26,166 nucleotides of DNA from Seminavis robusta (lineage: Eukaryota; Bacillariophyta; Bacillariophyceae; Naviculales; Naviculaceae). Below, in pieces: positions 11,001 through 20,101 of the stretch. The stretch is taken from NCBI GenBank assembly GCA_903772945.1, contig CAICTM010001595.1, positions 1-26,166 on the forward strand. Direction: 5' to 3'. The position numbers and the translations under genes were made by a program. Position 1 is the first letter of the stretch; every line of letters starts with the position of its first letter. Under the pieces are notes generated by a model. That model did not search any database. It saw only the letters and a list, made by a program, of their open reading frames with translations, and was not told where the DNA came from.

Positions 11001-11789
11001 CAAGAGAACCCATTTTGATTTTGGGTTGTGGATCAACGCCTGGAATCCATCCAGAGCGGGCTTGGCGTACACGATTTCACCATCATCTTCTTCGACCAAT
11101 GTAGCACGGAGCATCTGTTGAGCTTCAGCATCAGCGGCGACTTGCGACACAGAAGAATCCATTCCTTGCTGCCCCAAGTTCTCCATGGCCGCCGATGGCT
11201 CTAGCTCTCGTCTTGCTGTATCACTAATTCTGGGAGCATGATGTCGATTTTCAGTGGCAAGTGGATGGTCGACGGCGTAAGCACCAGCATTCTGATATGG
11301 AGCGTCTCGCGGCTGCAGGATACGGCGTTGAACGATGGGAACGCCCCCAGGTGGACGTTCGCCTGTTTCTTCGTCGACTTCTTCCTTGGCTTCTTCAGCA
11401 GCCTTGGGGGCACAAACGGATTGAGCCCCGGGATCTGCAAATGTTGATGCCACATCTTGTTTCAACTGTTTGCCGTCCCTAAAACCATGGACTTTTCTAG
11501 CGTCTTGTTCCAGCTGTTTGGCATCCCTAATAACATGGACTTGCCTGCCATCAACATCGCCAGCTCCAGCACCTGGAGCCGTACCGGTAGTGCCCACCAC
11601 CTTGTCCTTAACCGTCATCCTAGCCTCTAATTGGACACCTTCCTTCTCGGTCTCCAAGTCGAGGCTTTCCTCCCCAGTCACGGACTCTCCCGATTTATTG
11701 ACTTTTCCCGGGGTCCTGTCTTCAGCGGGTGTGCCACCATTCGTGGGGATGTTGGATGTCTTGCTCTTTTCAGAAGTTTCGATCGTCAT
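8091..11789 (-). CDS. Type II membrane protein with seven kringle domains
   Basis: Nine exons on the minus strand: 11789-10426, 10344-10307, 10224-10199, 10113-10085, 9988-9789, 9686-9327, 9244-8927, 8830-8793 and 8723-8091. They join in frame to 1001 codons plus stop. Residues 1-258 are acidic, polar and presumably cytosolic. A transmembrane helix follows at about 259-280 (KWVLLAIVLIILAIVIPVAL). Seven kringles make up the rest, at about 297-372, 408-487, 493-572, 595-690, 698-798, 824-911 and 919-998. Each has the pattern CG...YxGxxNxTxxGxxCxxW...N(Y/F)CRxP...(W/F/G)C...C(D/A/S/R/G)(V/I)PxC. Kringles are disulfide-bonded binding modules that recognise proteins, lipids or glycans. No protease, kinase or other catalytic domain is attached, so a surface binding or adhesion role is inferred. 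Kringle 4 has AFC and kringle 6 AGC where AWC is usual. The linkers carry extra cysteines before kringle 6. Confidence 0.9.
9687..9788 (-). repeat. Kringle-gene intron with 26-bp tandem duplication and G14 run
   Basis: This 102-bp intron separates exons 5 and 6 of the kringle gene. It contains two head-to-tail 26-bp copies (9724-9749 and 9750-9775) that differ at one position (C or T in ACACYTTCG), and a run of 14 G on the plus strand at 9699-9712 (C on the transcript). The other introns of the gene are about 62-203 bp and show no such repeats. Confidence 0.9.
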
Positions 11790-12840
11790 GATTATCTGCG
11801 AGGGCGAATGAGATTTGAGTCGTCAGAATACACAGAGAAAGTCTTGCAAGGTCACGGCCTCGTTTCGAAGTGCCACAACAACAGCCACCACCAGCAGCAA
11901 TGTCAGCTACCAGCAATCCTTCAAAAGAACAACGCCACCTTATCCAGGAAGCACACTGATATCGCCCACGAAGCACAGCACGAGTCGCCGAAGAAAGCGT
12001 CAAGCCGACTGTTTGTCGGCGAAGCAGATGGATGAATGAATCCCAAGGCAATATCGGTACGTCCACTGGCCACAGCAGCAAGCGCCAACGCCAAGTAGAC
12101 CTTAGGAACGTTTCCGCGGAATCTCTAGTCAACAACAACAACAACAACGATGATGATTGCTTACGCTTTTTTTGGTATTTGATAAACACAGAAAATATGG
12201 TCCTCGACGTACAGGTATGACCACACTAGTAATCAGGTAGTTCGCTTGAAGGTCGCTTTTTCAGGGTCGAGGGAAAACAACAGAAGAGGGAAATGGCAAA
12301 TACATGAAACATGAAATTTAATAAAATCTTTGCGGACACACTCTTGAAAATGAAAAAACCCTAAAACAGTAAACAGTAAACTGTAGAAAACCACTACTAG
12401 TATTGCGGACGCCGTATTACCCATCCGCTGTGCAGTGTTGCTTATTTGTATTATGATAGTACTGCCGGTACTGGTATCATACGACTGAACCGCGCACACT
12501 TGCAAGACGAGAAAGTCGAGTCGAGTCAGTCGAGTCACTTATTTAAAATAGTGGACGGACAAACCTTGAAGGAATTTGGAACTTCAACTTCGAGAGTTGT
12601 AAAAGTGTGATTCCATAGACATTGTTCATTGCCAATGAAAGGTTGAGCGAACGCATAAATAGAGTTCGAAACCATGGCTGATTTGAAATCCGTTCCACCT
12701 GGAAGGAACGCAACTGACGTGCTTTGTAAGAGCTTCAACTTCGATGTTTTCTTTGCTGCCTTCGCCCTTTCCACTCTTGACATCTCTTGTGTTGGCCACA
12801 ATCCACCCTCCCAGCCAGTTTTGTACATCCCATCACTACC
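11790..12840. promoter_or_regulatory. Divergent intergenic region between kringle and GSA genes
   Basis: About 1.05 kb holds the upstream regions of two divergently transcribed genes, the kringle gene (-) and GSA aminotransferase (+). Visible are an AAC trinucleotide run near 12131-12149, a CGAGTC repeat near 12514-12536, and a pyrimidine-rich leader before the GSA start. The ATG of GSA is preceded by CACTACC, a plausible eukaryotic start context. No specific factor sites or TATA box can be assigned with confidence. Confidence 0.45.
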
Positions 12841-14344
12841 ATGAAGTTCACAATCGCTGCCTCCCTTCTTGCCCTTGGCACTGCCTCTGCCTTTGTCACT
12901 CCTCAGGCTTATGGACGCACCAGTGATGTTGTCCGATCTATGGCCGCCACAGAGACTCCGGTCTACACTTTTGAAAAGAGTGAAGAAATCTTTGCTGAGG
13001 CTCAAACTGTGAGTAGGATTGTGATTTTCTGGTTGCTGATTGCTTGGAGTTTGCCTTCTTATCTCACATGCATTCTATCTTACATGTATTATTATTCCTC
13101 TGTAGTTGATGCCCGGTGGTGTCTCTTCTCCTGTGCGTGCTTTCAAGTCCGTCGGTGGAAACCCTGTCGTCTTTGACAAGGTGAAGGGAGCATACGCCTG
13201 GGATGTTGATGGCAACAAGTACATTGATTATGTGGGAACCTGGGGACCCGCCATTCTTGGACACGCTGATGATGATGTCCTGGCAGCTGTCAGGGCCACA
13301 ATGGAAAAGGGAACTTCCTTTGGTGCCCCGTGTCCTTTGGAAAATGAACTCGCTAAAATGGTCATTGATGCTGTCCCTTCGGTCGAAATGGTCCGATTCA
13401 CAAACTCTGGTACCGAAGCTTGCATGGGAATGATCCGTCTTGTCCGAGCATTCACCGACCGAGAAAAGGTTATCAAATTCGAAGGATGCTACCACGGACA
13501 TGCTGATTCCTTCCTGGTCCAAGCTGGATCTGGTGTCGCCACACTTGGATTGCCTGATTCTCCCGGTGTCCCAGCTTCTGCCACCAAGGCCACATACTGT
13601 GCCGAATACAACAACTTGGAAAGTGTAAAAGCCATCCTTGAGGACAACAAGGACGAAATTGCTGCCATCATTTTGGAACCAGTCGTTGGAAACTCTGGTT
13701 TCATCAAACCCGATAAGGCATTCTTGGAAGGACTGCGAGAATTGGCCACGGACAATGGAGCTCTCTTGGTATTCGACGAAGTCATGACTGGATTCCGAGT
13801 TGCCTACGGAGGCGCCCAGGAATACTTTGGAGTCACACCTGATGTCACCACCATGGGTAAGGTTATTGGAGGAGGTCTCCCCGTTGGTGCATACGGTGGA
13901 CGCAAGGATATTATGGAAATGGTCGCACCTGCTGGGCCCATGTACCAAGCTGGAACCCTCAGTGGAAATCCTTTGGCCATGACTGCCGGAATTGAAACCA
14001 TGAAGAAACTCAAGGAGGATGGTGTCTATGAAGAGTTGGAACGCAAGGCCCAAAAACTGGTAGATGGTATCTGCGATGCTGCCGAAAAGCATGGACATGC
14101 CATCTGTGGGGGTACAGCTGGAGGTATGTTCGGATGGTATTTTACGGAGGGACCTGTCAAGAACTTCCAAGAAGCTACCAAGGCTGATGGAGAGAAATTC
14201 GGCAAGTGGCACCGAATGATGTTGGAGCGAGGAGTGTACTTGGCACCTTCGATGTACGAAGCTGGATTCATGTCCTTGTCACACACAGACGAAGATATTG
14301 AAAAGACAATTGCTATCGCTGATGAAGTGCTTTCCAAGCTGTAA
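12841..14344 (+). CDS. GSA1: Glutamate-1-semialdehyde 2,1-aminomutase, plastid-targeted
   Basis: Converts glutamate-1-semialdehyde to 5-aminolevulinate with pyridoxal phosphate, the C5-pathway entry to haem and chlorophyll. Two exons, 12841-13008 and 13106-14344, with a 97-bp GT-AG intron, encode 468 residues. The start is the ATG at 12841: [18 protein letters not shown] is a signal peptide ending in the diatom ASAF motif, followed by a transit-peptide-like VTPQAYGR. This predicts import into the complex plastid. The mature enzyme shows [12 protein letters not shown], the NSGTEA cofactor-phosphate region, YHGHADSFL, the FDEVMTGFR aspartate that contacts the pyridine nitrogen, and the Schiff-base lysine K308 in [17 protein letters not shown]. 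The length fits the family plus presequence. The intron falls between the presequence region and the catalytic domain. Transcribed divergently from the kringle gene and convergent with the SGNH-like gene. Confidence 0.97.
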
Positions 14345-14581
14345 ACAATACATAATACATTCCAAATAAAAACAAACTCCAGCACAACTCCTGCAGGAAA
14401 CAACGTATCGAACGCTGACACTTCAACTGCAACACAGGAGTTGAGTGACAAGTCATACGGCTGGTACTTGCTGCGCATCATTTCTCAAACTAGAAAAACT
14501 TCATTATTCTAAAGAGTATCATGCATTTGTGTATGAGGTGTTGCTAGGTTGGCTGTGGAATGAAAAATGAAAAAAGACAGC
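14345..14581. terminator. Shared 3' region of two convergent genes
   Basis: The 237-bp gap between the stop codons of GSA (+) and the SGNH-like gene (-) must contain both polyadenylation regions. A canonical-looking AATAAA lies at 14365-14370, shortly after the GSA stop. No clear counterpart was found for the minus-strand gene. Confidence 0.5.
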
Positions 14582-17500
14582 TCATGCCCAGTATATTCCG
14601 GACAGTACCCACATATTGGTGTGCCCGCAGCCAGTGATCCTCATTGCAATTTCGATATCATGCGACACTCCGTTGGTGAGGTTGGGATCGTTGAGTACTT
14701 CGATAACTTGAACCACTCGTTGGAAGATTTTGAGCCTCTCGTGAAACTTAGCCTTGTTGTATTCCGTCTTCTTTCCGTTCACAATAACCTCAAACTTAAT
14801 TTCGTTGCAGTTCTCATTCCCTTTCAGCCTTCGTTGCCGCGGAGGTTCACCCAGGCGACGAGCCCTTTCGGGCTCAGTAGTATTCCAGTGGGCGAAAGGC
14901 CTTGTGTCAGCTTCATCCAGATAGAACGTCTCATCCACCTCGTCCACGTAGTAGCCATCATCCAGATATGGGGCAAATGAGGTTTCATTCGGGTAGGCGG
15001 CGTCGTTCGGGTACCGGTAGGAGGCATCGTCCGCATCATCCTCCAAGTCATCTTCTTCCGAAAGACGTCTCGCGTAGGCTTCGTCACCGTCATTTTCTTT
15101 ATCCCAATCCCTCGTCTCCGGGTGCTCCTTGCCATAACCCCACCACTCGAGACGAATCAAAATGAGACCCTCTTTCACATTTGGAATCGTGAAAATGCCC
15201 CACCCGGAAAACGATGTAAAACTCAGCCCCCCACGGTTGTCATTGTGTCCATAAAGTAAGCAAGGATTAAATTGGCCACGATTGCAGAAGCCGTCATAAC
15301 TGCCATCGCAACCATCCGCATTGCCAGGGGCTCTGACGCCCCATCCTTTTCCTTGCTTGAGCTCGGTTTTCGTACCAAGAGGGATCACCTTGTTTCCGGT
15401 TGGTAGAGCAAATGGTGGCAAAGGTGAATTATCGAACGCCATAAACTCGGGATAGTCTACTCCGTTCTCCACCACTGCTAGATAATCGAACTCGCCATCG
15501 GGCGTCTCCATTGTTGGATTGAAAACGTCAGGCGGTGAGTATTCGTAACCAGGTGGCTCAGGCTTGGATCCATCGAGCGCAGGTTTTATCAAGTGACGAA
15601 GATGGGTATCTTTTGGGAAAACCCTTGGTGTCATTTCAGAAGCTGCCTGTTGACGCAAAAGCAAACGCCCTTGAATGAGCTGGAGACCCACAAAGGGACA
15701 GTCACTTGATTGTTCACAAGCAAAATGACACAAGCACTTACACTCATCACCTTGTTGCAGAGAATGGCCTTGGGATCGACGTCTTTCCAAGTAAAGCACG
15801 GCGATTCACTCTCGGGCATTTCCTCCAGGTTTTTCTTGAGAGTCTTGTAGTGCTCATCGACATGCCATACCTCCACGGGTAGTTTCTTGTCTGTTGCTTC
15901 ATCCCATAGTGTCAGTCCTTCCAATAGCGCCCGCAGCACTGGGAAAGCAATAAGTCTACCACGAACGGCGTGTTGCTGCATAACAAACAGAAACGTTGTT
16001 AGGGCCCATGATGATGTACGCTAGCCGAAAGCTGCAATGCATGCATGAAGACTCTTCAACCAACTTACCCTGAAGCCCGGATGCCAACTCGCTCGACCGC
16101 CTGGTTCTGCCTGTTGATTTGTTCTTGGCGTATAGTCATCCCTGTCAATCCAGCAAGTACCATTGTATTCTTTTTCGCGACAGAGTCCTCTGGTTTCTCC
16201 GTTACAACGCAGGTACCGAGCGGCATGTGGGACCGATTCTGCCATTTTGGCGTTCACAATTTCGGGAACACCGCCTTTTCCTTCCCCCAACATGCCAACC
16301 TCAGCAGCCTGGGCCTTGTCCAGGCTTCCCAATACTTTTGGCATGCCATTGAGAAACACTGGGACTCTCTTTCCAGCCATAATGGCTTGACGCGCGAAAA
16401 AGTCGTATGCCTCGTTGGATTTTTCGGTCATTTGAGAGTCCCAAATCAACATGTCAATTTCCTGTCCGTACAAGTCTTTGGATCCCATTGACGACTGCAA
16501 CGTTCCTAATCCTCCAAATCCCACATTGTGAGTGTTAAGTTTGACTCCCAATCGCGCAAAGACAGGTTCCAGAACTTTGAAAAACTGGAGTGTGTAGGAT
16601 TGTTGAAAATGGTTTCCATGTCCTGCCGATGCCGAGTGCCCTCCCATGACCATGGTAAATGTATCACCGGTAATAATGGCATGCATGATGCGACGAATCA
16701 ACCCTCTATAGTATTTTTCACTGATCCATCCTCCGTAATCGTTGCCCAGTCGAAGATCTCTAATATCCGTAACGTTGATAATTGGAGTTCGAAAGCTGTG
16801 TGGCTCTTCGTCTTTTCCCATATATCTCTCCTCCAAAGTTTGGTCTGGCAAATCAAACTTGGACCAACCATATTCGGCCAAGATGGCTTCCATGGATCGT
16901 TCGACGAGTGCCTTTGCCTCGGGTAAGAATTTTTTGAGATATTCCTGGTCGACTTGCCATGCCGATGGTGGGAATTTGTTCCAGGGAATATCCCGACTGG
17001 GGAATTGCTTGGCGAAATCCTCCTGCGGGCGATCCTTGAACTTGGGGTCTTGGAGTCTCCATGTCCCCCACTTTTGTCCCAATTCCTTTCGGATTCGGTT
17101 GCGATCGTTCTTCTTGGAGGGGTCCTGATCAATCACGGCACGACGCTGGTATTGATAGGGGACTTTCGGACGGGTTTTCTGTTTGAACGCCTTGATTTTG
17201 TCACTCTGGGAAGCCGCCGGGATGGTGGGGATTTGTTCCGGTAGTTTAAATTCTTCTTTTTCTTCTTCTTTCTTGTCGTCCTTTTTGTCCTCCGCGGCTC
17301 TTCGTGCCTTGGGGCGTGCTTCCTGCCATTCCTCTTGTTTCTTGTTATTTCTAACCTGTTCCGTTTGTTCCTTATCTTGGTTCGTAGTTTGTTCCTTGGC
17401 AGCTTGCTCTTTGGCAGCTTGCTCTTTGGCAGCTTCAGCAGCCAGCGCAGCTTCATACTCTTCCACGTCTTCTACCATTTGTTGCAGCTCCATGGCCTCT

Positions 17501-17757
17501 TCTTCTTCCTGGCTCAACTGCTTCTTATTCATGGATGGTAGTAGATCCATGATGACTGGTTCTGTGGACTGCGTTTCCGCCAGCACTGGTTCCTCGACAG
17601 CACCCTGACCCGCCTCGCCTGCCTTGAACAAGAGAAAGACAGCAACTGCCATTAAGAAAAAGGATGCATTCCATCGAGACTGGATGGCTTTGCTGCGACG
17701 AGAGGTTCGAGTCAAATCCGAATCGCCGCCGCTGTTGCCAGTGGTAGTAGTACCCAT
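14582..17757 (-). CDS. Type II membrane protein with SGNH-hydrolase-like domain
   Basis: Three exons on the minus strand (17757-16069, 15975-15742, 15679-14582) join in frame to 1006 codons plus stop. The start is the ATG at 17757; a longer open frame upstream has no ATG. Residues 1-29 are Ser/Arg-rich, and a short transmembrane anchor lies at about 30-46. A Glu/Lys/Ala-rich, probably coiled-coil region follows at about 85-190, with repeats of AAKEQ. The central domain shows VMGGHSASAGHGN (candidate nucleophile S375), HNVGFGGLGT (411-419), DMLIWDSQMTE and, at the exon 1/2 junction, ASWHPGFRQHAVRG (H559). Together these read like the blocks of an SGNH/GDSL hydrolase. The C-terminal 365 residues include a Cys-rich stretch (CDGSYDGFCNRGQFNPC) and an acidic Tyr/Asp-rich region. 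I infer a Golgi or cell-surface esterase or acetyltransferase-like enzyme; the substrate is unknown. Confidence 0.85.
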
Positions 17758-18461
17758 GCTGCTTTCTTTCTCAAATACTAATTCTAATGTCGCTCTCTCT
17801 CTACGGCAACAAAAAAAGATGGATGAGTAGATAGGTTCGTTGCGACCGTTCACTCAAACTATCTGTCTCAACAACAAACAACCAAGCAACAGAAAAAGAT
17901 AAAAGATGCCAGATTGTGTTGAATTTGGGTTGCCAGGTCTTTTTGTGGAAGGCAACGGTCTGTCCTTGGCTTTGGATCGGATCGAGCTTTGGAGGTCAGG
18001 CTCTGGAGGCATTGGTACGGATCGAAAAGATACTTAGTGACGTCAATGACCCAGTATGTCCCTATGACCGTATCCACAGCTTTTTTTCTTTTTTCTTTTT
18101 GGAACTTCTCAAAATTGTGTCCATACAGTACCGACGCATTGAAAGGTATGGGTAATGAGAAATTCAAAGTTGACCTAGCCATTATTTCTTTCTGCTATCT
18201 GTTTGAGATGAGTGTTAAACCTATAGTTGCCATTTGAAAGTAGAGCATTAACACCAAATGCGGTCCATATACCCACAAGTGAACGAATGGGGAGCTTAAT
18301 GGAAATATTTAACGAAATGACTTAATGACTTAGAGGGCATGACTGAAAGAATGGGTATACACGACTGAACTGGTGCAGGTTTCAAAATCAAAAATCGCTC
18401 CAAAACGCCGTGTTGACAGTTGGGGAGCTCTTGTTCTCCACAGGAAAGTGACAAAATCACC
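17758..18461. other. Upstream region of the SGNH-like gene, no gene recognised
   Basis: About 700 bp contains the presumed promoter of the minus-strand SGNH-like gene. There is a TC-rich stretch just upstream of the start (about 17762-17803) and a T-rich tract near 18080-18099. The open frames are short and motif-free. Confidence 0.45.
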
Positions 18462-18520
18462 AAACAAATGTTACGCGGCAGAGCCCAAGAGTATGGAGTA
18501 TTGCCGCGTAGCATTTGTTT
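18462..18520 (+). repeat. Foldback hairpin with 19-bp stem and 21-nt loop
   Basis: Left arm AAACAAATGTTACGCGGCA (18462-18480) and right arm TGCCGCGTAGCATTTGTTT (18502-18520) are inverted complements at 18 of 19 positions. On a plus-strand RNA the one exception is a U-G pair, so all 19 positions could pair. It lies in intergenic DNA and matches no RNA family I can name. Confidence 0.85.
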
Positions 18521-18620
18521 TTGTATTTTAGCATCTTCTGCTGGATGTATTCCAATCCCCAATTACATTACCAGAGTTTTTCAATGAGTTGGTACGGTAC
18601 TCGATACCGGGGTACCGGTA

Positions 18621-18876
18621 TGGGGCAACTATAGGATTTACCAACTTAACACGGCACGGTAACAGTCTACATAACACAGCAGTTATGTGCAGTTACGTTA
18701 TGTGCAGTTACGTTACGTGCAGTTACGTTACGTGCAGTTACGTTTTACTATGGTAATTGATGTACTTGAGCTACGTGCAGTTACATGCCATTACGATCCG
18801 TTACGTGCAATTACGTGTAGTTACGCATAAATACGTATTTCGAAACACATTATCTCGAAATCCAGAAGTTGCCCCA
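18621..18876. mobile_element. MITE-like element with perfect 10-bp terminal inverted repeats
   Basis: TGGGGCAACT at 18621-18630 and its exact complement AGTTGCCCCA at 18867-18876 bound 256 bp. The inverted similarity extends inward imperfectly through a shared GGATTT on both sides. The interior encodes nothing and is filled with GTTACGTGCA-type repeats. No unambiguous target-site duplication is visible, so assignment as a miniature inverted-repeat transposable element is tentative. Confidence 0.55.
18680..18748 (+). repeat. 15-bp tandem array, unit CAGTTACGTTACGTG
   Basis: Three full 15-bp units (18690-18704, 18705-18719, 18720-18734) are flanked by partial units. Degenerate copies of the GTTACGTGCA core continue to about 18836. 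The array lies wholly inside the MITE-like element. Confidence 0.85.
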
Positions 18877-18880
18877 AACC

Positions 18881-18899
18881 CCTGGTAGTAGCTACCAGG
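18881..18899. repeat. Short perfect hairpin CCTGGTAG/CTACCAGG
   Basis: An 8-bp inverted repeat separated by 3 bases, immediately outside the right end of the MITE-like element. It is followed by further GTAGTACC and GGTACGGTAGC words. Confidence 0.7.
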
Positions 18900-19018
18900 T
18901 AGTACCGCTACGGTACGGTAGCTAGTATAGTAAACACACCCTTGTACTAGTAGAATATCTACTACGTTACACCTTCCCAGTCATGGTCCACTTTCTTTCT
19001 AAACTGGGCAATGTGCAT

Positions 19019-19052
19019 ACGGAATCCTAGGGAATACGGAATCCTAGGGAAT
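19019..19052 (+). repeat. 17-bp exact tandem duplication
   Basis: Two exact head-to-tail copies of ACGGAATCCTAGGGAAT at 19019-19035 and 19036-19052. They lie at the 3' end of the unassigned minus-strand coding remnant that follows. Confidence 0.9.
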
Positions 19053-19142
19053 TGCCGTCTACACCGAATTCTTCGAATGGATTCAACTGAATTTTCATCA
19101 GAACTTCGTAAACTCGTGGGCATGTTCTAATAAATGATGCTC

Positions 19143-19497
19143 CTACAAGTTTGTATAACGCGTTGACGCAACATCGGCGGGGGGTTTTGATGTATCCCAC
19201 GAAATCTTGCCAGTGTCATCGTTGACGATTGCAAAAGTGGTGTAAAGGGCATCGTCCGGAGGTAAACTCGAAAGACGTTCAATAAGTGCATTCGAGAAAG
19301 AGGGTACGGTGATGGACCATTGTGACGCTTTGGGACGGAAATCTTTTGCCGTGTTCTTTTTTGTGGGGTTAACTGGAATTATGATGGGGTCGGTAATGCT
19401 GAAGTGATACCGAAGGCATGTCGGCTTATATTGGCGCGCGCATGGTGTGACCGAAATTAAGCGCTTAGTCCTACTAGATGCTAATAGAGGCTAACAG
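19143..19497 (-). pseudogene. Unassigned coding remnant, weak Rep/HUH-like resemblance
   Basis: On the minus strand a frame stays open for about 117 codons, from just after a stop near 19498 to a TAG at 19143-19145, but contains no ATG. It reads protein-like: RYHFSITDPIIIPVNPTKKN, KASQWSITVPSFSNALIERL, LPPDDALYTTFAIVNDDTGK. Just past the stop, in another frame, open sequence continues to about 19030 with VYEVLMKIQLNPFEEFG. The order (W-x-I-T-x-P, a tG-containing loop, Y...K, PFEEFG) is reminiscent of HUH replication-initiator endonucleases of small circular DNAs. However, the HxH metal-binding motif is not seen and I cannot confirm the family. No intact product is likely. It could equally be a fragment of a lineage-specific diatom protein. 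Confidence 0.35.
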
Positions 19498-19630
19498 TCG
19501 AATAATAAAAAACAACTATCGAATAAAAGCTAACTATCGAATAAAAACTAACTATTGAATAAAAGCTAACTATCGAATAATAAAAAATAACTTAACTATC
19601 GAATAAAAGGTAAAAGCTAACTATCGAATA
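19491..19630 (+). repeat. AT-rich minisatellite, core AACTATCGAATAA
   Basis: Seven copies of a core close to TAACTATCGAATAAAA are arranged in tandem with spacers of variable length. Most match AACTATCGAATA exactly; one has AACAGTCG and one AACTATTG. The array starts where the minus-strand coding remnant ends. Confidence 0.9.
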
Positions 19631-19740
19631 GTTTTTGATGCCCATGCGCCGCGAGGCTGGTTTGTTGTTGTCCCCGGTCCCTCTAGAGTATGTTACCGCT
19701 CATCCGCCGCGGAGGCTGGGGTCAATCCATGGACCTTCAT

Positions 19741-19843
19741 TTTACTTATAGGGCTATGCTCCACCCAACTACCCCATTAAGTCTTTTTTTGTTATTTGTT
19801 AAGTTTTTATACTGGGGTTAGTTGTTGGACCACCATAAGTAAA
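19741..19843. repeat. Foldback element with about 31-35-bp imperfect arms
   Basis: TTTACTTAT at 19741-19749 is the exact complement of ATAAGTAAA at 19835-19843. Similarity of the arms continues imperfectly inward through CCAACTA/TAGTTG and CCCCA/TGGGG. This gives a roughly 103-bp non-coding foldback, MITE-like in form. Confidence 0.6.
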
Positions 19844-19910
19844 TTCTGACCTACGAATGGAAAAAAGTACTGTTTTACTATGGGAAAAACCGGGTCAGTG
19901 GTTGGACCGA

Positions 19911-19952
19911 GGACAAGAGGTGAGGTAATAATGGTTTATCTCACCTCTGTCC
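19911..19952. repeat. Hairpin with 13-bp stem and one bulged base
   Basis: GGACAAGAGGTGAG (19911-19924) pairs with CTCACCTCTGTCC (19940-19952) with a single bulged A and a loop of about 15 nt. It lies close to the preceding foldback element. Confidence 0.7.
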
Positions 19953-20101
19953 ACTTCATTAAGATTAAGGTTAATCTAATTCCTAATTTAGATGGCAAAG
20001 AAGACGGGCCCTTTCGCGCCTGCTAAGACCAGGAAGGCCCTTTCGTGCGTGATTTGTATCCCCAAAATCCCCAAAACGAGACTAAAGTGGCACAAAGGTT
20101 C

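Noticed and set aside
11770..12189. 139-codon minus-strand frame upstream of the kringle start
   Set aside because: Lies in the 5' region in a different frame from the ATG at 11789; composed of AAC repeats and basic residues.
12535..13005. 156-codon minus-strand frame overlapping the GSA start
   Set aside because: Overlaps the presequence exon and promoter of GSA; no recognisable domain.
13064..14212. 382-codon open frame antisense to the GSA aminotransferase
   Set aside because: It is Ser/His-rich with no motifs and follows exactly the constraint of the strongly conserved gene on the other strand; a codon-bias shadow.
17183..17608. 141-codon Ser/Leu-rich plus-strand frame with hydrophobic segments
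   Set aside because: Antisense image of the Glu/Lys/Ala coiled-coil region of the SGNH-like gene; apparent membrane segments arise from complementing Glu and Lys codons.
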